Assembly: GCF_011397635.1 (NCBI RefSeq)
Contig: NC_064757.1
Coordinates: forward strand, 29,769,839 to 29,833,838
Direction of reading: 5' to 3'
Length of the DNA stretch: 64,000 nucleotides
From: Epinephelus fuscoguttatus
Taxonomy: Eukaryota; Chordata; Actinopteri; Perciformes; Serranidae
Below the pieces are notes generated by a model that made no database searches, was not told the origin of the DNA, and saw nothing but the letters and a program-made list of their open reading frames with translations. A program made the position numbers and the translations under genes. Positions 1 through 12,830 of this stretch are shown in pieces; positions within the stretch are counted from its first letter, which is position 1, and each line of letters starts with the position of its first letter.

Positions 1-20
1 GCCAGTTGGGAACCACTGCT

Positions 21-700
21 TTAAAGGAATATTCCACCCTCCAAATGACCATTTGGGTACGAAATACCCACCCTTTGTTGTGCTGAATTCGAGTAGAAAG
101 CTTTGTTTTTCTCACATGCCTCGAGGATAAACAAAGAATGCAAAATCGGAGCAAATTCTCGATGAACTGGAGTAAAAGGGAGTTACTTATCATCACAGCA
201 AAACTATACCAAAACATCAATTTACAAATTCTCACACAACTTCTGCTTTTCCATTTATCCAGTCATATGCTCAGTATTCCCCCCACACATGCAATTTCAC
301 GAAAACCTTACTTTTTAGAAACACGTCTGCGTAAACAGTCAAAGACTGTAGCAGATGAGTAGCGCACCTGGCCAAGCACATGGGTTTGAATTCAGCTTAA
401 AGGATTGTACAAGTATAGTTAAAACACAAGCACCTGCCAAGGCATGCTAAACATATACAGTGGTCTTTTGACTGTAGCGTTTTAGCAAAAAATGCATGTA
501 TTTGTGAAGTACTGAGCATACAACTGGGTAAATGACAGATTATACTGCATGAGTTGTGTGAGAGTTTTATGACTTCAATTCATCCATAATATACGTTTTA
601 AAAAGCTTTGTTCACAGAGGAGGCATGCAAGACAAATCTTTACAAATTCAAGGTAGCACGGGGTGAATACTTAATATACAAATGCTCATTTTGTATGTGC
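21..700. mobile_element. TTAA-flanked DNA transposon relic with long inverted ends, copy 1
   Basis: It begins TTAAAGGAATATTCCACC with AATGACCATTTG just inside. The right side, read on the other strand, repeats the same motifs in order: ATGAGCATTTG, TATTCACCCCGTG, then TTGCATGCCTCC. This gives terminal inverted repeats of about 100 bp, although the outermost right end is missing. TTAA target sites are typical of Kolobok/piggyBac-like elements. A second copy is at 4468. Bases 1-18 before it match the end of a different, hAT-like repeat (reverse complement CAGTGGTTCCCAAC). Confidence 0.55.
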
Positions 701-3275
701 AGCATTCAAACATATGGAACAGATCGCAGCTGCTTATCTACATGAAAACACAGTTAAAATGCCAAGTACATAAGCACTTCTAGCTGACAAGATGTTTCTT
801 TTGTCCATAACTTATAGAACAAGAAGAAAGTCATTACAGCATGCACCCTGTACTAATCTTCCAAACACTAGAAAACATCTGCTGAAGAATACAATAAAAG
901 TATGGATTTTATCTATAGCATAAGACATTATAACAACACAGGGCGTCTTTAGGAAGCCTCAGCCTCAAGATATAACATCAATAGCAGAGCATTTGGCTTA
1001 AATGACCTCATCCACCTCAAACGTACAAAACATAATTCCACAATGATTTCTCCAAGCTTGGCAGAATGTAAACCTAATCAACAATATTAGAACAATCAGG
1101 CTGATCTTTGAAATGACATTTTCACTCTCCGCACTGATGTGCCCCTAGCGATGAAAGCGTGAAATAAATGTGTTTTTGATGTAATAGTTTAAAGAGCAAA
1201 GACGACTAGAGTTCAAGGGGCCACTTTTTCCCTCCGCGCAGCATGAAACGTACATTAGAAGTAGACTGTGGCTTCATCAATACGTTCTGTCCCTTCTGGG
1301 AGAGAGCGAGAGCCAAAGCGATCTGGCATCACACGACAGTTGGCAGCCAAACAGATGAAGAAAGCTTTCTGAAAATTTTCAAAGAATTATTCAATGCGAC
1401 AATTTATTTGTTTATGCCTGCTCTATAATCATCTGGTGGGGCCAAAAAAGCCTGTGTTATTAAAGAGATTTTCCACAGCCATCACAGGTTTGGAATACTA
1501 AAGAAGATACAGAGCGCTCACATGCACTTTGCACCACAAACTTCAATATAATTTAGCAGGTCATTGTCTGGTAAAATGCCATTTTATGAAAACAAAATGT
1601 TAACAGAAGAAATGCAAAGTGAACTGGTGAATGTTTTGGACAAAAACCAAATATTATTGATGAAAGATTCGCTGTTGAGAGTGAAGTACAACACAAGAAC
1701 ACCACCGACACACAGTTGAGATGGACAGTTCAGATTTGCCAAACTGTAATCAAGTCAAATTTTGCAAAAATCTCAAGCACATTTCTATTAGACGTGGGCT
1801 AAATTGCTTAATGAAAAGGCATTTTAGGTTCCAGACAAATGTAGGACTAATCACGAGCTTTTAATGCATTCCTTTGTTTAATGGTTTGAAATTTTCATAC
1901 CAAATGTGTCCATTATTCCACTCAGGTGGTGTGACCGAAGTGGCAGGCTCACCAATTAATCTATTTCTTTTGGGCTCCATCTAGCAGTGGATGTGAACAA
2001 AGCCTTTGTAATTTCACAAGGTTTCCTGAGTGCTAAAGTGCATTAACACAGCAATAGTAAGACTGAACCACCTGGGCTTCCATACACTGAGAGAAGATCG
2101 GCTGCCAGAGGATTCAGAGAGACATTAAAGGACGAAAGTGGGAGCGCCAGATGCAGGTGTTTTTTCTAACACCTTAAAGGAATGCATGACTAAATTAAAC
2201 AGGGAAGTGTCTAGACATCTGGGTCTCCTCTTGGACTTCAGACTGGACTCTCTCAACCAGTGAGTCTAAACCTCAAGAGGGAGCAGCCATCTTGATGAAA
2301 GACAAAAATAAAGAAAGTGACAGATAGAGGAAAAGCAAAGGGAATGGAAAGTAAGAAGAGAAGAAGGGCTCAAAGCTGTAAAGGCAGAGCTCTGTTTTAT
2401 CTTTTTTCTTTTTACACCCGTCTGTCTTCTGCTTGTCAATGCAGTCTTTCTATTACCTCTCAAACTCATAATAAACTACTTCTCACAAACCCTAAAGGCT
2501 CCATCACATCACTCCGGCATAAGTTAAACCATATGTAGGCAGCGCACTTCAGCAGACGTTAACATACAATCTGTTTAAAACTCTACATGAACTCCGGTGA
2601 ATTCTAAAAGCAACAATTTCAATCTGTATTAAAAAGTCAACCACTGAATGTTACACTCGAAACAGCTTCAGCGTCGAATCTGTCATTGGAGTCACACACC
2701 CTTGTGCTCTGCTGATGCTGTTCCAACCCAGCCTCAACCCCATGTTGAGGGTTTAATTTCATTTTTACTGCGTTGCTGGCCACAGACCTGGGTCCCACAG
2801 TATTAATGAACTTAGCCAATATAAACGCAATCATGCCTGAGGAGCAATTACAAATCTAATTGAGCATCTAAACAGAATATTAAATCGGCGTTAAACCAGG
2901 CCTCTAATTTAGAAGACACTTAAAAAGTCAAATCCTAACCCATAAAATAAACACTATATTACCAGAGGGGCTCTTCGGAAAAAATGGTTGTGATGAGCTA
3001 GATGTTTTTTTCCTTCTTTTTGTCAGAAGACCACAAACAATCAACTCCAATGGGCTGTAAAGACACAGTGACAACTTGCAGCACGACATTTTTTTTCCAA
3101 TTTGACTGTCTTACTCTGCCTTGCAGAAATGTTTGATAGCTCTGCAAGCTAATGTCGACACCAGCGAGGGGTGTGACTAGCAAGAACCAATAAGAGCCTG
3201 TCGCTAATAAAGGCCAGGTGAAAAAAAACATGGAGGGGGTTATGCCTGACATGATTCTTGCTGTGCTGTGGAAAT

Positions 3276-4297
3276 TATTCATTAATTTTCCATGGTCGCT
3301 TATCCCGTTGGGGGTCGCAGGAGGCTTCCAGCCTATCACAGCTGACACTGGGGGAGAGGCGGGGTACACCCTGGACAGGTCGCCAGACTATAGCCCTTTT
3401 TAGATAGGAATTGTGCAAATTTGCAGGAAAGTCCAATCATTCTTTCAGCATTGGCACTATAAAAGCAAAATCGGGGAGTGCGGCAAATTGCTGCCTACCT
3501 ACTTTTGTTTATACAGAATGTGACTGTTTTCGGGGCAATGGGGGGCGTGAGCAAGTAACAAAATGTGTGTCTCAGCGTGTGATGTAAACAGTGAAGTGGG
3601 AAGGAAGCCGCGGCTGGTCAGTCCTTTGGCGATTCTCTCATAAGTTGGCCCTACTTCACTGTCCCCGTCATCTTACGGTTAATGGCCTCTTCGTTTGCGA
3701 GGGCAAGGAGGGCGCGCAATTCCTTGTCTCCCCAGTTGCTCATCTTTACAGTGTCTGTCAAGTTTGCGTTTCCCTCTTGATACTAGCTGCTCGCTAATTC
3801 CCGCTATCAGCTGTTTCCTGTTTATCCACTGCAAGTGGGTCACACATGCAGCGTCATCAACAGCTCCTCCCATTGTGGAAGGCCGCCTTGGTCTGTTTAA
3901 ACTAAAAGGGTTCCGCCAATATGACTACCCTACGAAGCGGAAAGTTGGGCGCCTTGGATCAACTCGCCAATCTACTCGGTGTGTATAAACGCTTGCAGCT
4001 TACCGGCAAAACGGCCCAAAACATTTGCGGAAAATCTGGCAGTGTAAAAGGGGCTGATCACAGGGCTGACACATAGAGATGCACAACTATTCACACTCAC
4101 ATTCACACCTACAGGCAATTGAGAGTCACCAATTAACCTGCATGTCTTTGGACTGTGAGAGAAAGCCAGAGTACCTGGAGAAAAAAAACGAGAAAGCATG
4201 CAGACTCCACACAGAAGGGCTCCCCCACCATGGGTTTGAACCAGGAACCCTCTTGCTGTGAGGCAACAATGCTAACCACTGCACCACCGTGCCGTCC
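3276..4297 (-). mobile_element. tRNA-derived SINE split by a nested insertion
   Basis: Minus-strand copy of the same SINE family as 58437..58812 and 59041..59390. The tail half is 3276..3391 and the head half is 4056..4297, where the reverse strand reads GGCACGGTGGTGCAGTGGTT, a tRNA-like A box, followed by GGTTCAAACCC (B box). The halves join seamlessly in the uninterrupted copies, proving a 664-bp insertion between them. Confidence 0.7.
3392..4055. mobile_element. 664-bp non-autonomous inverted-repeat element inside the SINE
   Basis: The left end reads AGCCCTTTTTAGATAGG and the reverse complement of the right end reads AGCCCCTTTTACACTGC, followed on both sides by a GCAAAT motif. The terminal inverted repeats are imperfect. 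The flanks are CTAT and GAT, allowing a 2-3 bp duplication (AT). It carries no recognisable transposase frame, so it is MITE-like; the superfamily is not certain. Confidence 0.6.
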
Positions 4298-4467
4298 ACT
4301 GAGGAAATTAGTGTTGTGGAAATGGACCTTATACTCATTTTACTTCTCTCTGCCACTGAGGTAAGTACAGGCCACTTTTAAAGAATTCAGGTGTGGAAGA
4401 CATCTGGCTATTTCAAGCTATTTCATTACCATTAGGAGGCCTTTATTATCATGGGTGATGATGAGTA

Positions 4468-5100
4468 TTAAAGGAATACTTCACTTCCTAAATGACCATT
4501 TGAATATTAATTACTCATCCCATGTCAATGTTAAATTCATGAAGAGAACTTGAAGTTTTTCTCACATACCTCCACGGTGAACGAAAGATCCAAAAACTTT
4601 CTCCATGAATTAAAGTCATAGGGGACCACATTTAACAATAGAAAAACTATATCAAAACATCTGCTGACAAACTCTCACACAACTTGTGCAGCATAATCCA
4701 AGTTCCCAAAATCTTACTATTCAAAACAGAACTAAAAGTGAAAGTAATTGCAGCCTCCATTGACAAAAACATTCAGTCATTTTACCCCACTAAACAGGGG
4801 GGTTGCTGGTCTACCGCTGCCTCAATCGGTAGTTTGTTTGTGCTTTTGTTTGACTTTGGTGTTGTAACAAATTAGTTTTGATTCACCAATGTCATACAAT
4901 TAACACAAACTACAGATCAAGGCAGCTGCAGAACAGCAGCTCTCTTCAGCGAGGTAAAATTACTGTTCATCAATTCTTTTAATTAAACATTTCCTAGGTT
5001 TTTTGATTCTTCGTCACCGGAAACACGCAAGAAAAAGTTTTCTTCACAAATCTGATGTAACATGGGGTGAATAACCGATGCACAAATGGTCAACATCTTG
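4468..5100. mobile_element. TTAA-flanked DNA transposon relic, copy 2
   Basis: Same family as 21..700, beginning TTAAAGGAATACTTCAC with AATGACCATTTG. The right end in reverse reads TTGACCATTTGTGCATC, then TTATTCACCCCATGTTACAT, then GTGAAGAAAACTTTTTCTTG, mirroring the left end for about 130 bp. No transposase frame is seen. Confidence 0.6.
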
Positions 5101-6671
5101 GTGACCTGTGTACCTTCCCCGTCCACCTCCCCCAGTGGACTTTGTGGCTGTACAGTAAGGTCTCACTATTTCCTCTTTTGCTGTTGACAGACAAGAGACA
5201 TCATTCCTTCAGCCATTAGAGGTCTTTGCCACTTGAACATAAACGTATGTTGTTATTGGACATTTGCTAAAAAAAACCAGTTGTTTCCTCAGTTAAAAAT
5301 CTTGGTCATACCAATAATATTGTACTAAAGGTTTACCCAGACTGTAATGAAAATACTTAATGTGTTTTGAATTTGAGCTTTCTGCAAAGAGCAGGTCAAG
5401 TTTGTTGATGCCTCTTAGCTATGTCGCACCCCCGATGAGCAATGTGGACACCAGCTGCCACTGTGTGTACTCACAGTAGGCATGAAGTTCAAGCCAAATG
5501 GTGCTTGAGCCAAAGACAATTAGCTTGCCTGGCTAGCAGTTTGGCAGCCTCAACATTATTAAGAGCTACACAAAGTTACACAAACTAACTTCCAGTAATG
5601 AATCACCTTTCTTTGAATGCCATCTGTCAAAACTCTAAAAGACGAGGTAATTATTAATTAAAAGTTTGCGACAATAAAAAGAAAATTCAATTTGAAGGTA
5701 CGACAAAGCAAAACAAACAAGTTTGTCCTCTAACGCGTGGCCTCCAGTTCTGTCTTATTGTTGATAAACAAAGAATAGGTGAGGGATGAGACGAAGAAAA
5801 GAATAGCTCAGATAACTCAAAGGAGTTTTTGTAGTGGTGGCTTCTGTCTCAACGGTGAGGGACGCTGTTTGCCGAGGACAGCTTGGCTTCCTGTCTTAGG
5901 GCAATAGCAAGAGAAGAAGGGCAGAGGAGAGCAAAGGGGAGCAGAGGAGCTGAGGAGAGCAACACACAGCGTCAACCCCTAAAAGAGCCCTGGGGGAAGG
6001 TTAGCCCTCCTCTCGGTCCCTCTCTCTTCTCCATCTTCCTTTCCCCCTCAACCTTCCTACATCTTTGAGTAGCAATTAGCCAGCAGCCAGGCTCTACACC
6101 TTACCCTCTATGAATATTAACAGTGAGCATTGTTAATGCATCCCACACAAACTGCACCTTGATGTATCTCGCTCACATGCACTACCTGAAATGGCCTTTA
6201 AGTTGAAGTGCGCAGGCATTTTTCAAAGAAAGGAAAAGTGAATTTGAAAACATCATTTTTGTTGCGCACAGAAAAAATGCACAAGCACAAACATAAAGAG
6301 AATGGGCAGATGCCTGAACCAGCAGGGTTGAGGAGTGACACTAAGTAGGTTGCCTGGCTGTGTAGAGCCAAGCTGGCCTGAGGGTAAGCACTGATTTACC
6401 GCCTCTTGCAAAGAACAAATAAATCAACCATCACACTGAGCCAGACACAGACCTCAAGAGATGCCTCAATACCGCTGTTTATCGATCTCCCCGTGTGTAT
6501 TTGTGCGTGTATGTCTGTGTTTGTGCGTGAGGGAGGGAGAGCGTTATTTATGTCGCCGTTTATTCATTTGTTGGCAAGAGGTACTTTATCTAGCCTGTGT
6601 TTGAAAAAGTTAATGCGCTTACTTTTAAATTAAAGACCCACTTAGGTAAGGTTGGAGGGCAAACAAGTGTG

Positions 6672-6726
6672 GTAGGAGAGGAAGAGAGGAGGAGGAAGAG
6701 GAGGAGGAGGAGGAGGGGGAGGAGGG
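6672..6726 (+). repeat. (AGG)n purine-rich microsatellite
   Basis: An imperfect AGG/GGA tract of about 55 bp. It creates an Arg-rich spurious open frame. Confidence 0.9.
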
Positions 6727-9222
6727 CAGCTCAGTTGAGAAGGCCAGCAACCCTTGCTGACGAGAAGGATATTGAATTTCAATTAGCACACACCTGCATT
6801 TACATACAGCCTACATGGCGATGCTTGGGTAAGCAATTTAACACTCCGATTCAAACAGCTGCTCTGCGTCATTTACATAAATTAATAAAGCAAATTAAAA
6901 TTCTATTGAAGTTTTTTTTTCTTCTTTCCTGCACGTATTTTTCCTCCCTTCCTGTAAAAGTGAGTAGAAATATCAGCAAGGGGTCAGGGCAACAAGTTGG
7001 CCGATCCAATTTGTGACTCCCAGGAGAAATTAGGTCTCCGCCTGTTTTGACTAAATATAAACAGCAGGTAGCTGACAGTTCCACTCACCGTGCTACCGCA
7101 CTACCTCTACCTCTGTCAGTGGCACATTTGATTCATCCAAGCAGCAGCAAGCAATCAAGATCTGCCAGAGTCGCAGTCTAAAACCAAACACACTAAAAAC
7201 ACTAAATCATGGGCAGTATCCCACAGCCTCAATGCACTCACCCTGAGCCTGTGACGAGTCTCAAATAAACTAAACCGGCATCCAGTGAGCACAAACCCTT
7301 CAATCTGCATCAGGATCAGACCAGCTCCCAAGTGCTCATACTTGGATCTGAACTTTAAGGTGTGTAATTACAGATACTTTAATGATAAGTGTTTAGGTGC
7401 AGTCATTTTGTAAGTAATTTCTCCAGAAGGGAGAAAAATGAGTCCAGCATTTTGAGGTCAGCAACATAAACTGTCAGTTGTGCCAAGCCCACATGTCTTA
7501 AGCAACACACAGATGCATCAAGCCAGCTGGAGAAAGTCAAAACTGGAAAAACAAACAATTCTCACTCAAAAATAACTACTGTTTTTTTTTTTTAGGGGGA
7601 AACAGTTTTGAAAAGCTTATTCTGTGAACAATGTATTTGCCTTTTTCTCACCAAACAAAAATACCTCTCATTTGCTACAGTTTATTCAAATAATAATATC
7701 TATATTATAATTTATCAATGAAAATTGTATTTTGACAATTTTCTCTATTCAGTTATAACAAAAAGAGGCTGCAGCAATCCTGCTGCACTTCTGCTCATGT
7801 CAGAAAAGAATACCCTGTAGGGCATCAGACTGGGATGACATGACAAAGGAAAGAAAACACTAATGCTCTATATTTCCTCGAGTTCACTCCACAAAGGCTA
7901 CTCAGGCAAGATGCATGACAAGAAAGCATTTCTGGACCAGGAAATTATCTTTATCTCTGTACGTATGACTGTGTACATTTAATAACTTAATAATAATGTA
8001 ATGCCCTGATTTATAAAGCACTTAAAAACCAAGTTATAGACATCAAAATCTGAAAAAAAAAAAAAAATTCCAGATGGAAATAACATGAAATGAGTAATCT
8101 AAGGTAAAGTACTGCTACCTTATCTTAATCAATAACAATTAAACAGCAGCACCAGCAACACTATTTTATTATTATATTTCATTAGGTAAATTTATTCTTT
8201 ATTTTTTCTTATTGTTATTTTTGTTTATTTATTTATGTATTTTTTCTTTCTTGTTTTGTAACATATATCGAAACATTTTTGGATTTAAAGTAAAAAAATT
8301 GGATGGATTTAAAATAAATTCATTTAAACACATACAAAAATTGATAAAAATAATAATACTAAAAAAACAGGATAAGGAATACTGATGTTCAAAATAAAAT
8401 TTCAGATGCCTTCCCAACCTGCAAAATATGAAATATTCTTGCAATGGTTGAACATAAATACTGTAAAAATACAAAATAAAGAGTGCATATTGGCCCCCTT
8501 TGCCCTACTGTCATACTTGTTGTGTCTTTTTAGCCTCTGTTGTTTGTTACTTTTCTTCTTTCAGTTCTTTCCCTCAAAAGTACATTATAAATAATGTTAT
8601 ATGATTATTATCCATCTATCTGCCTCCAGTTGAAAGCACAATGACAACAAATGAGATGTATAATATCTTGAGCGTTTCACTCCTGCCTCTGCCTTTTTCA
8701 GACCTGCATGCTAATGATCTGCCATATATAGGAAATGTGTGACTGGCTTACAAGAGCCTGCGGCTGATCAGGTGTCGTTTTAATGTCTCCTGATGAAAGA
8801 GAGTCGAGTTCAGGATATTTAGAAAAGTCCATGGCTGAGAGGAGTGAAAGCAGAGGTATGCAACACTGATAGACTGTTAGACACAGTACACACAAAAATG
8901 TACACACGTGAGGTCGTGCCAGCAAAGTAAAATCCTACAAAATCACAGCCTGGTCTCCAGTATTCTCACCTCGTGGCAGAGAGCTTATCTTCAGATCTGA
9001 TAAAATGAAAAACAGGACAATGTTCTGTCTCTACAACTTATAGTCAGACATCTTTCACTCCACTCTGTGGTCAGCTCTGGAGACGAGTCTGGTTTTCATT
9101 GAACCTTAAATAGCTTTGACAAATAGCAGTGCAACTGTTATAGATTTGAACTGTTTACAAAAAAATGAGAAAACATTAACATATGTTAGTGACATGTGCC
9201 AAGCTGTCCCAGAAATGCAGAT

Positions 9223-9253
9223 GAGGAGGAGGAGGAGGAGGAGGAGGAGGAGG
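9223..9253 (+). repeat. (AGG)n microsatellite
   Basis: About ten perfect AGG units. The arginine/proline runs of overlapping frames are artefacts of it. Confidence 0.95.
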
Positions 9254-10979
9254 GAGAACAGCATGAGGAGAGTGAAGAAATGTTTTGTGTTGCAAATCTT
9301 TCACTGTCATTCCCAGAGACAGCGCCCCCTGGTGGTGTCTCAAGCTACGCAAGTTGATGGTATCTGCAGCTGCACAGCTACTTCCAGGCCAGACCAGCAT
9401 GTCTGCCTGAGCGCCTCTTCAGCTCTGTCTGTCTAAGAAGAATACAGTGGGGAGCTTGTTACATACAACTGTTTGAGCTCTGTCTAATTTGTCCCTTCGC
9501 CAGTCCCTGTTCCCCACATCTCTCTCTGGCTCCCTCCTTCATCGTCCCTCCCTCCTGTGCTCCCTTTCTTCCTCCGTCTATTAGAAGCATTACTGAACTG
9601 TGACTGAGTCATTTCAATATCGCCTTAGGATGCAACACACAGTGCTTAATTAGCTTGTTAAAAAGGGAGGGAATCATAGAAATTCATTTTCCTTCTCTCC
9701 AACACCCCCACAGTGTAACCAGGTGTGGGCCTGCAAGGTGGCACAGAGGTGTAGTGTTGTAATCTCGGGAGGAAGAGAGGCCAAGTTATGGGTGGACGCG
9801 CCCACGGCAGGCATCTGCTTGTCATCATTTAGACCCCGGCTCGCATTAACAAACACACGCTGGCACACGCAAGCAAATACACAACCTACTCAATCACGTA
9901 ACGAGGCAGTCCGACGGGGACAGCTCCATTCTTCAGAGGCCAAGTTAACCACAGTCATTAGTCTTGCTTTGCTGCCTAATTGGTCTGGCGGAGGCACAGG
10001 GCCCGTTGTCCATTCTGACTGAGTACTCAGCCCTTCAACGCGGCGCACTGCAGAGTATCCTACGCTGCTACACAAGAGTGCATTTAGGATTGATCTAAAA
10101 TGCACAAGTACACAATAGAGTACACCGCTGTGTGCTCCCCTGCCTACACCCACAGTAACTAAAGAACTGCAGATGTAACTTGCAACTAAATGTATCCCCA
10201 TGAAGATGAGCCTAACATAAAATACACAAGAGTGCAATCGACCTCATCTGAGCATTTGTTAGAGTTTACGTTAACTAAGGTAAAAATATTAAGGGCTACA
10301 GAGATATGTAAGCTAAAGCACTAGAGACTATACTGCAGGATGATCAGCTCGTTAAAAAGAGGTAGCTTAACACCACTGAACACAGAGCGGTTTCAAATTA
10401 TAGCCAATTTAGTAACATGTGCATATAGTTTCATTACCCCCGATTGGACTGTGATGCACGCTGTTACCACTTTTTTAATTAAAAAATAAAGAAATGGACT
10501 GCTGTTGGAACATGGGGGACAAAAATAAATATTTAATCTAAGAGGGTGATACCCAATTAAATTAAATAATTTAGTGTGTATGAGCAAACAGCTGTGCCTT
10601 GTATTCCAGCAGGGGGAGTTTGTAAAATTTGCTGTTGCTCTGATCTATTGCATGTCTTGTTGCCCCAGTGAAGGCATGTCCAAAGTCCAGCCTGGGGGCC
10701 CATCATGGCCCACGACTGCCTCACAAACTGTACTATATATAGCCTGCCCCACAATACTGGTTAATCAAGTTCTTAGGCAGAGGTGTAGGAACTATGCAAG
10801 CAGAAAACTGTCCTTAAACCAATGGTTACCCAGCAGCAGACATTTCCTGATAGGTAGCAGACGTGGCCACAGCAAAGAAGCCTAAAGTCACCAGTGAGGG
10901 TCGCCACCTTCAAGGAGCAGTGGAAAGTTGAATACTTTTTCACTGAAAGATGAAACAGTTGCGTTTGTCTGTGGTGTGA

Positions 10980-11450
10980 TACAGATACAGGTCCACTACG
11001 CTACCATGCTGACAAGAGATAACAATCTGAGAAGTAATGTGTGGAAGAATTTTAAATTTGACACCACAGATGGAAAAACCATCGATAAAGGTGTTTTGTT
11101 TTGTTTTGTTTTTTTCTACCTTTTAAACATTAGCATGACAGAAAATCTGATGTCACCTGTTAGCTTGTCACTCAGCGAGGCAACAGAGGCACCACAAATC
11201 TCACAAAATTCAAATTTTAGGATTCGCATACGTGCGTTACTGTCGGATTGACAGGAACAATTCTCATTAGAGCTGGCATAAAATCAGATTTTCACTACAT
11301 GATTATAATATATTATTTTTAAAACTTCCACACTGGCGAGCTAACTTTTTAAGGTGGGGAGGAGTGTCTCCCTATCGTCTGCCATCTTCTACGAAAAAAT
11401 AAATACCATGGTTATCGTAAAACGTGGTATATTGCCACACCTCTAATTCA
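10980..11450 (+). mobile_element. hAT transposon relic with BED-finger fragment
   Basis: The plus frame at 11033-11092 reads SNVWKNFKFDTTDGKTIDKG, matching the start of BED zinc fingers in hAT transposases (xSxVWKyFkfdttdgk). The expected zinc-binding cysteines do not follow; the frame decays into a T-rich stretch. Downstream, CGTGGTATATTGCCACACCT resembles a hAT-like terminal sequence. A decayed relic; boundaries are approximate. Confidence 0.55.
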
Positions 11451-12374
11451 CGTTAGCTTCCATTTGTTTTTTGAAAAGTGGTAGCCCCACTGTAACTCTC
11501 TGAGTAATAAGATTTTTTAATATTTGATTTTATAGCCATTGAGATACAACCTTTGCAGAGCTAATCCTAGCAGGAAATAAACTGCAGACCTCGCTACTAA
11601 AGATGTCCCAAATTAGCTTTAAATCCGACATGTTAACCAGTGATTACTTCCTGGCACGGGTTTCAATTTCTTCCAGTGGGTGTCAGGTGATTGACAATAA
11701 GCATGGCATTATATAATACCCACACTGACAAGAAAACACTCATCCCGGGCAACAACTTGGGAAACCAAAACAAATTAAGGCTTCGCATTTACTGTGATGG
11801 ATTACCTGGCTGAAGCAATTTTCAAGTCTGTGTAAATTGTTTTCGTACTGTACAAGACTGAATGGCAGAAAATGAGTTCTTCTGATGGCAGAAAATAAGT
11901 GCTTGATGAATACGCCAGCGGTCTCCAGGGTTGTCGAGAGTACAACTCTGTACACTACTGGTATAAGTAGATGGTGAGAGAGAACAGTCTGGGAAGTAGC
12001 ATCTTAAATAAAAAGCTACATTTCTTGTGTGCTACAGTTATCAGAAGGAGCTCAAATTACAGGATAATGTGACAAAATGATAATTTGTGTACACACATTC
12101 TTGCTGAACGCTCTGTTCCTTTCGTTATGTTATTTTTTTAATTGCACTTTAATGGCAGGAGCAACATAGCAGAAGAAAAAACAAGGAAAATGCTGCTCCT
12201 GGAAGCTGAGAGAGGTAGTTAGATTCTGCTAAACGGAAGACCAGAAATTGGATAACAGGGAAAAAATGCACGATGTGACACAGAATCCTTTTGTCCATAA
12301 CATGACTGACAAAACCCTGACTCAATCTGAAGCTTGACTCAGTTTAGTCAACCCATACTAACACAGCTCCCACA

Positions 12375-12830
12375 CATTTTCATGGACAAAATTTAAAAAT
12401 TTCATGACTTCTCAAGAACCAAAAATAGCATTTCCATGGCCATTCACGATGTTTAGGATGAGCATTTCTCTATCCAAAAAATGCAGTAAAATGTAAAAGT
12501 ATTAGTGGATTATAGGTATGAAAACTTTAGGATCCTAGAAGTTAAATCACACTGGATGAAGACATGAAACATAGGGAGAAAATGAAGAAACGTACGTGAT
12601 GGTAAACAAAAACGCTGTCACGCATCGAGACATATTAGAGCTACATTACGTCAGCAGCTATAGAAAGTAAATTTGCCGTTACGTTATTACGTGAAAGGTC
12701 ATTCGTTTTCCAAAAAATTCAAGGATGTTACTGATTCCATGACTTTCCCAGGCCTGGAAAACAAGACTGTGATATTCCATGACTTTTCCAGGTCTTCCAT
12801 GACTGTGGTAACATTGATACTATGGGATAA
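12375..12830. repeat. Probable interspersed repeat (CATGACTTTTCCAGG type)
   Basis: TTCCATGACTTTCCCAGGCC at about 12734 and TTCCATGACTTTTCCAGG at about 12776 are near-copies of a motif common at ends of teleost DNA transposons. A related TTTCATGACTT lies at about 12400. No open frame. Family and limits uncertain. Confidence 0.35.

Noticed and set aside
2998..3369. 123-aa minus-strand frame
   Set aside because: The part with recognisable words comes from the SINE tail; no protein family fits.
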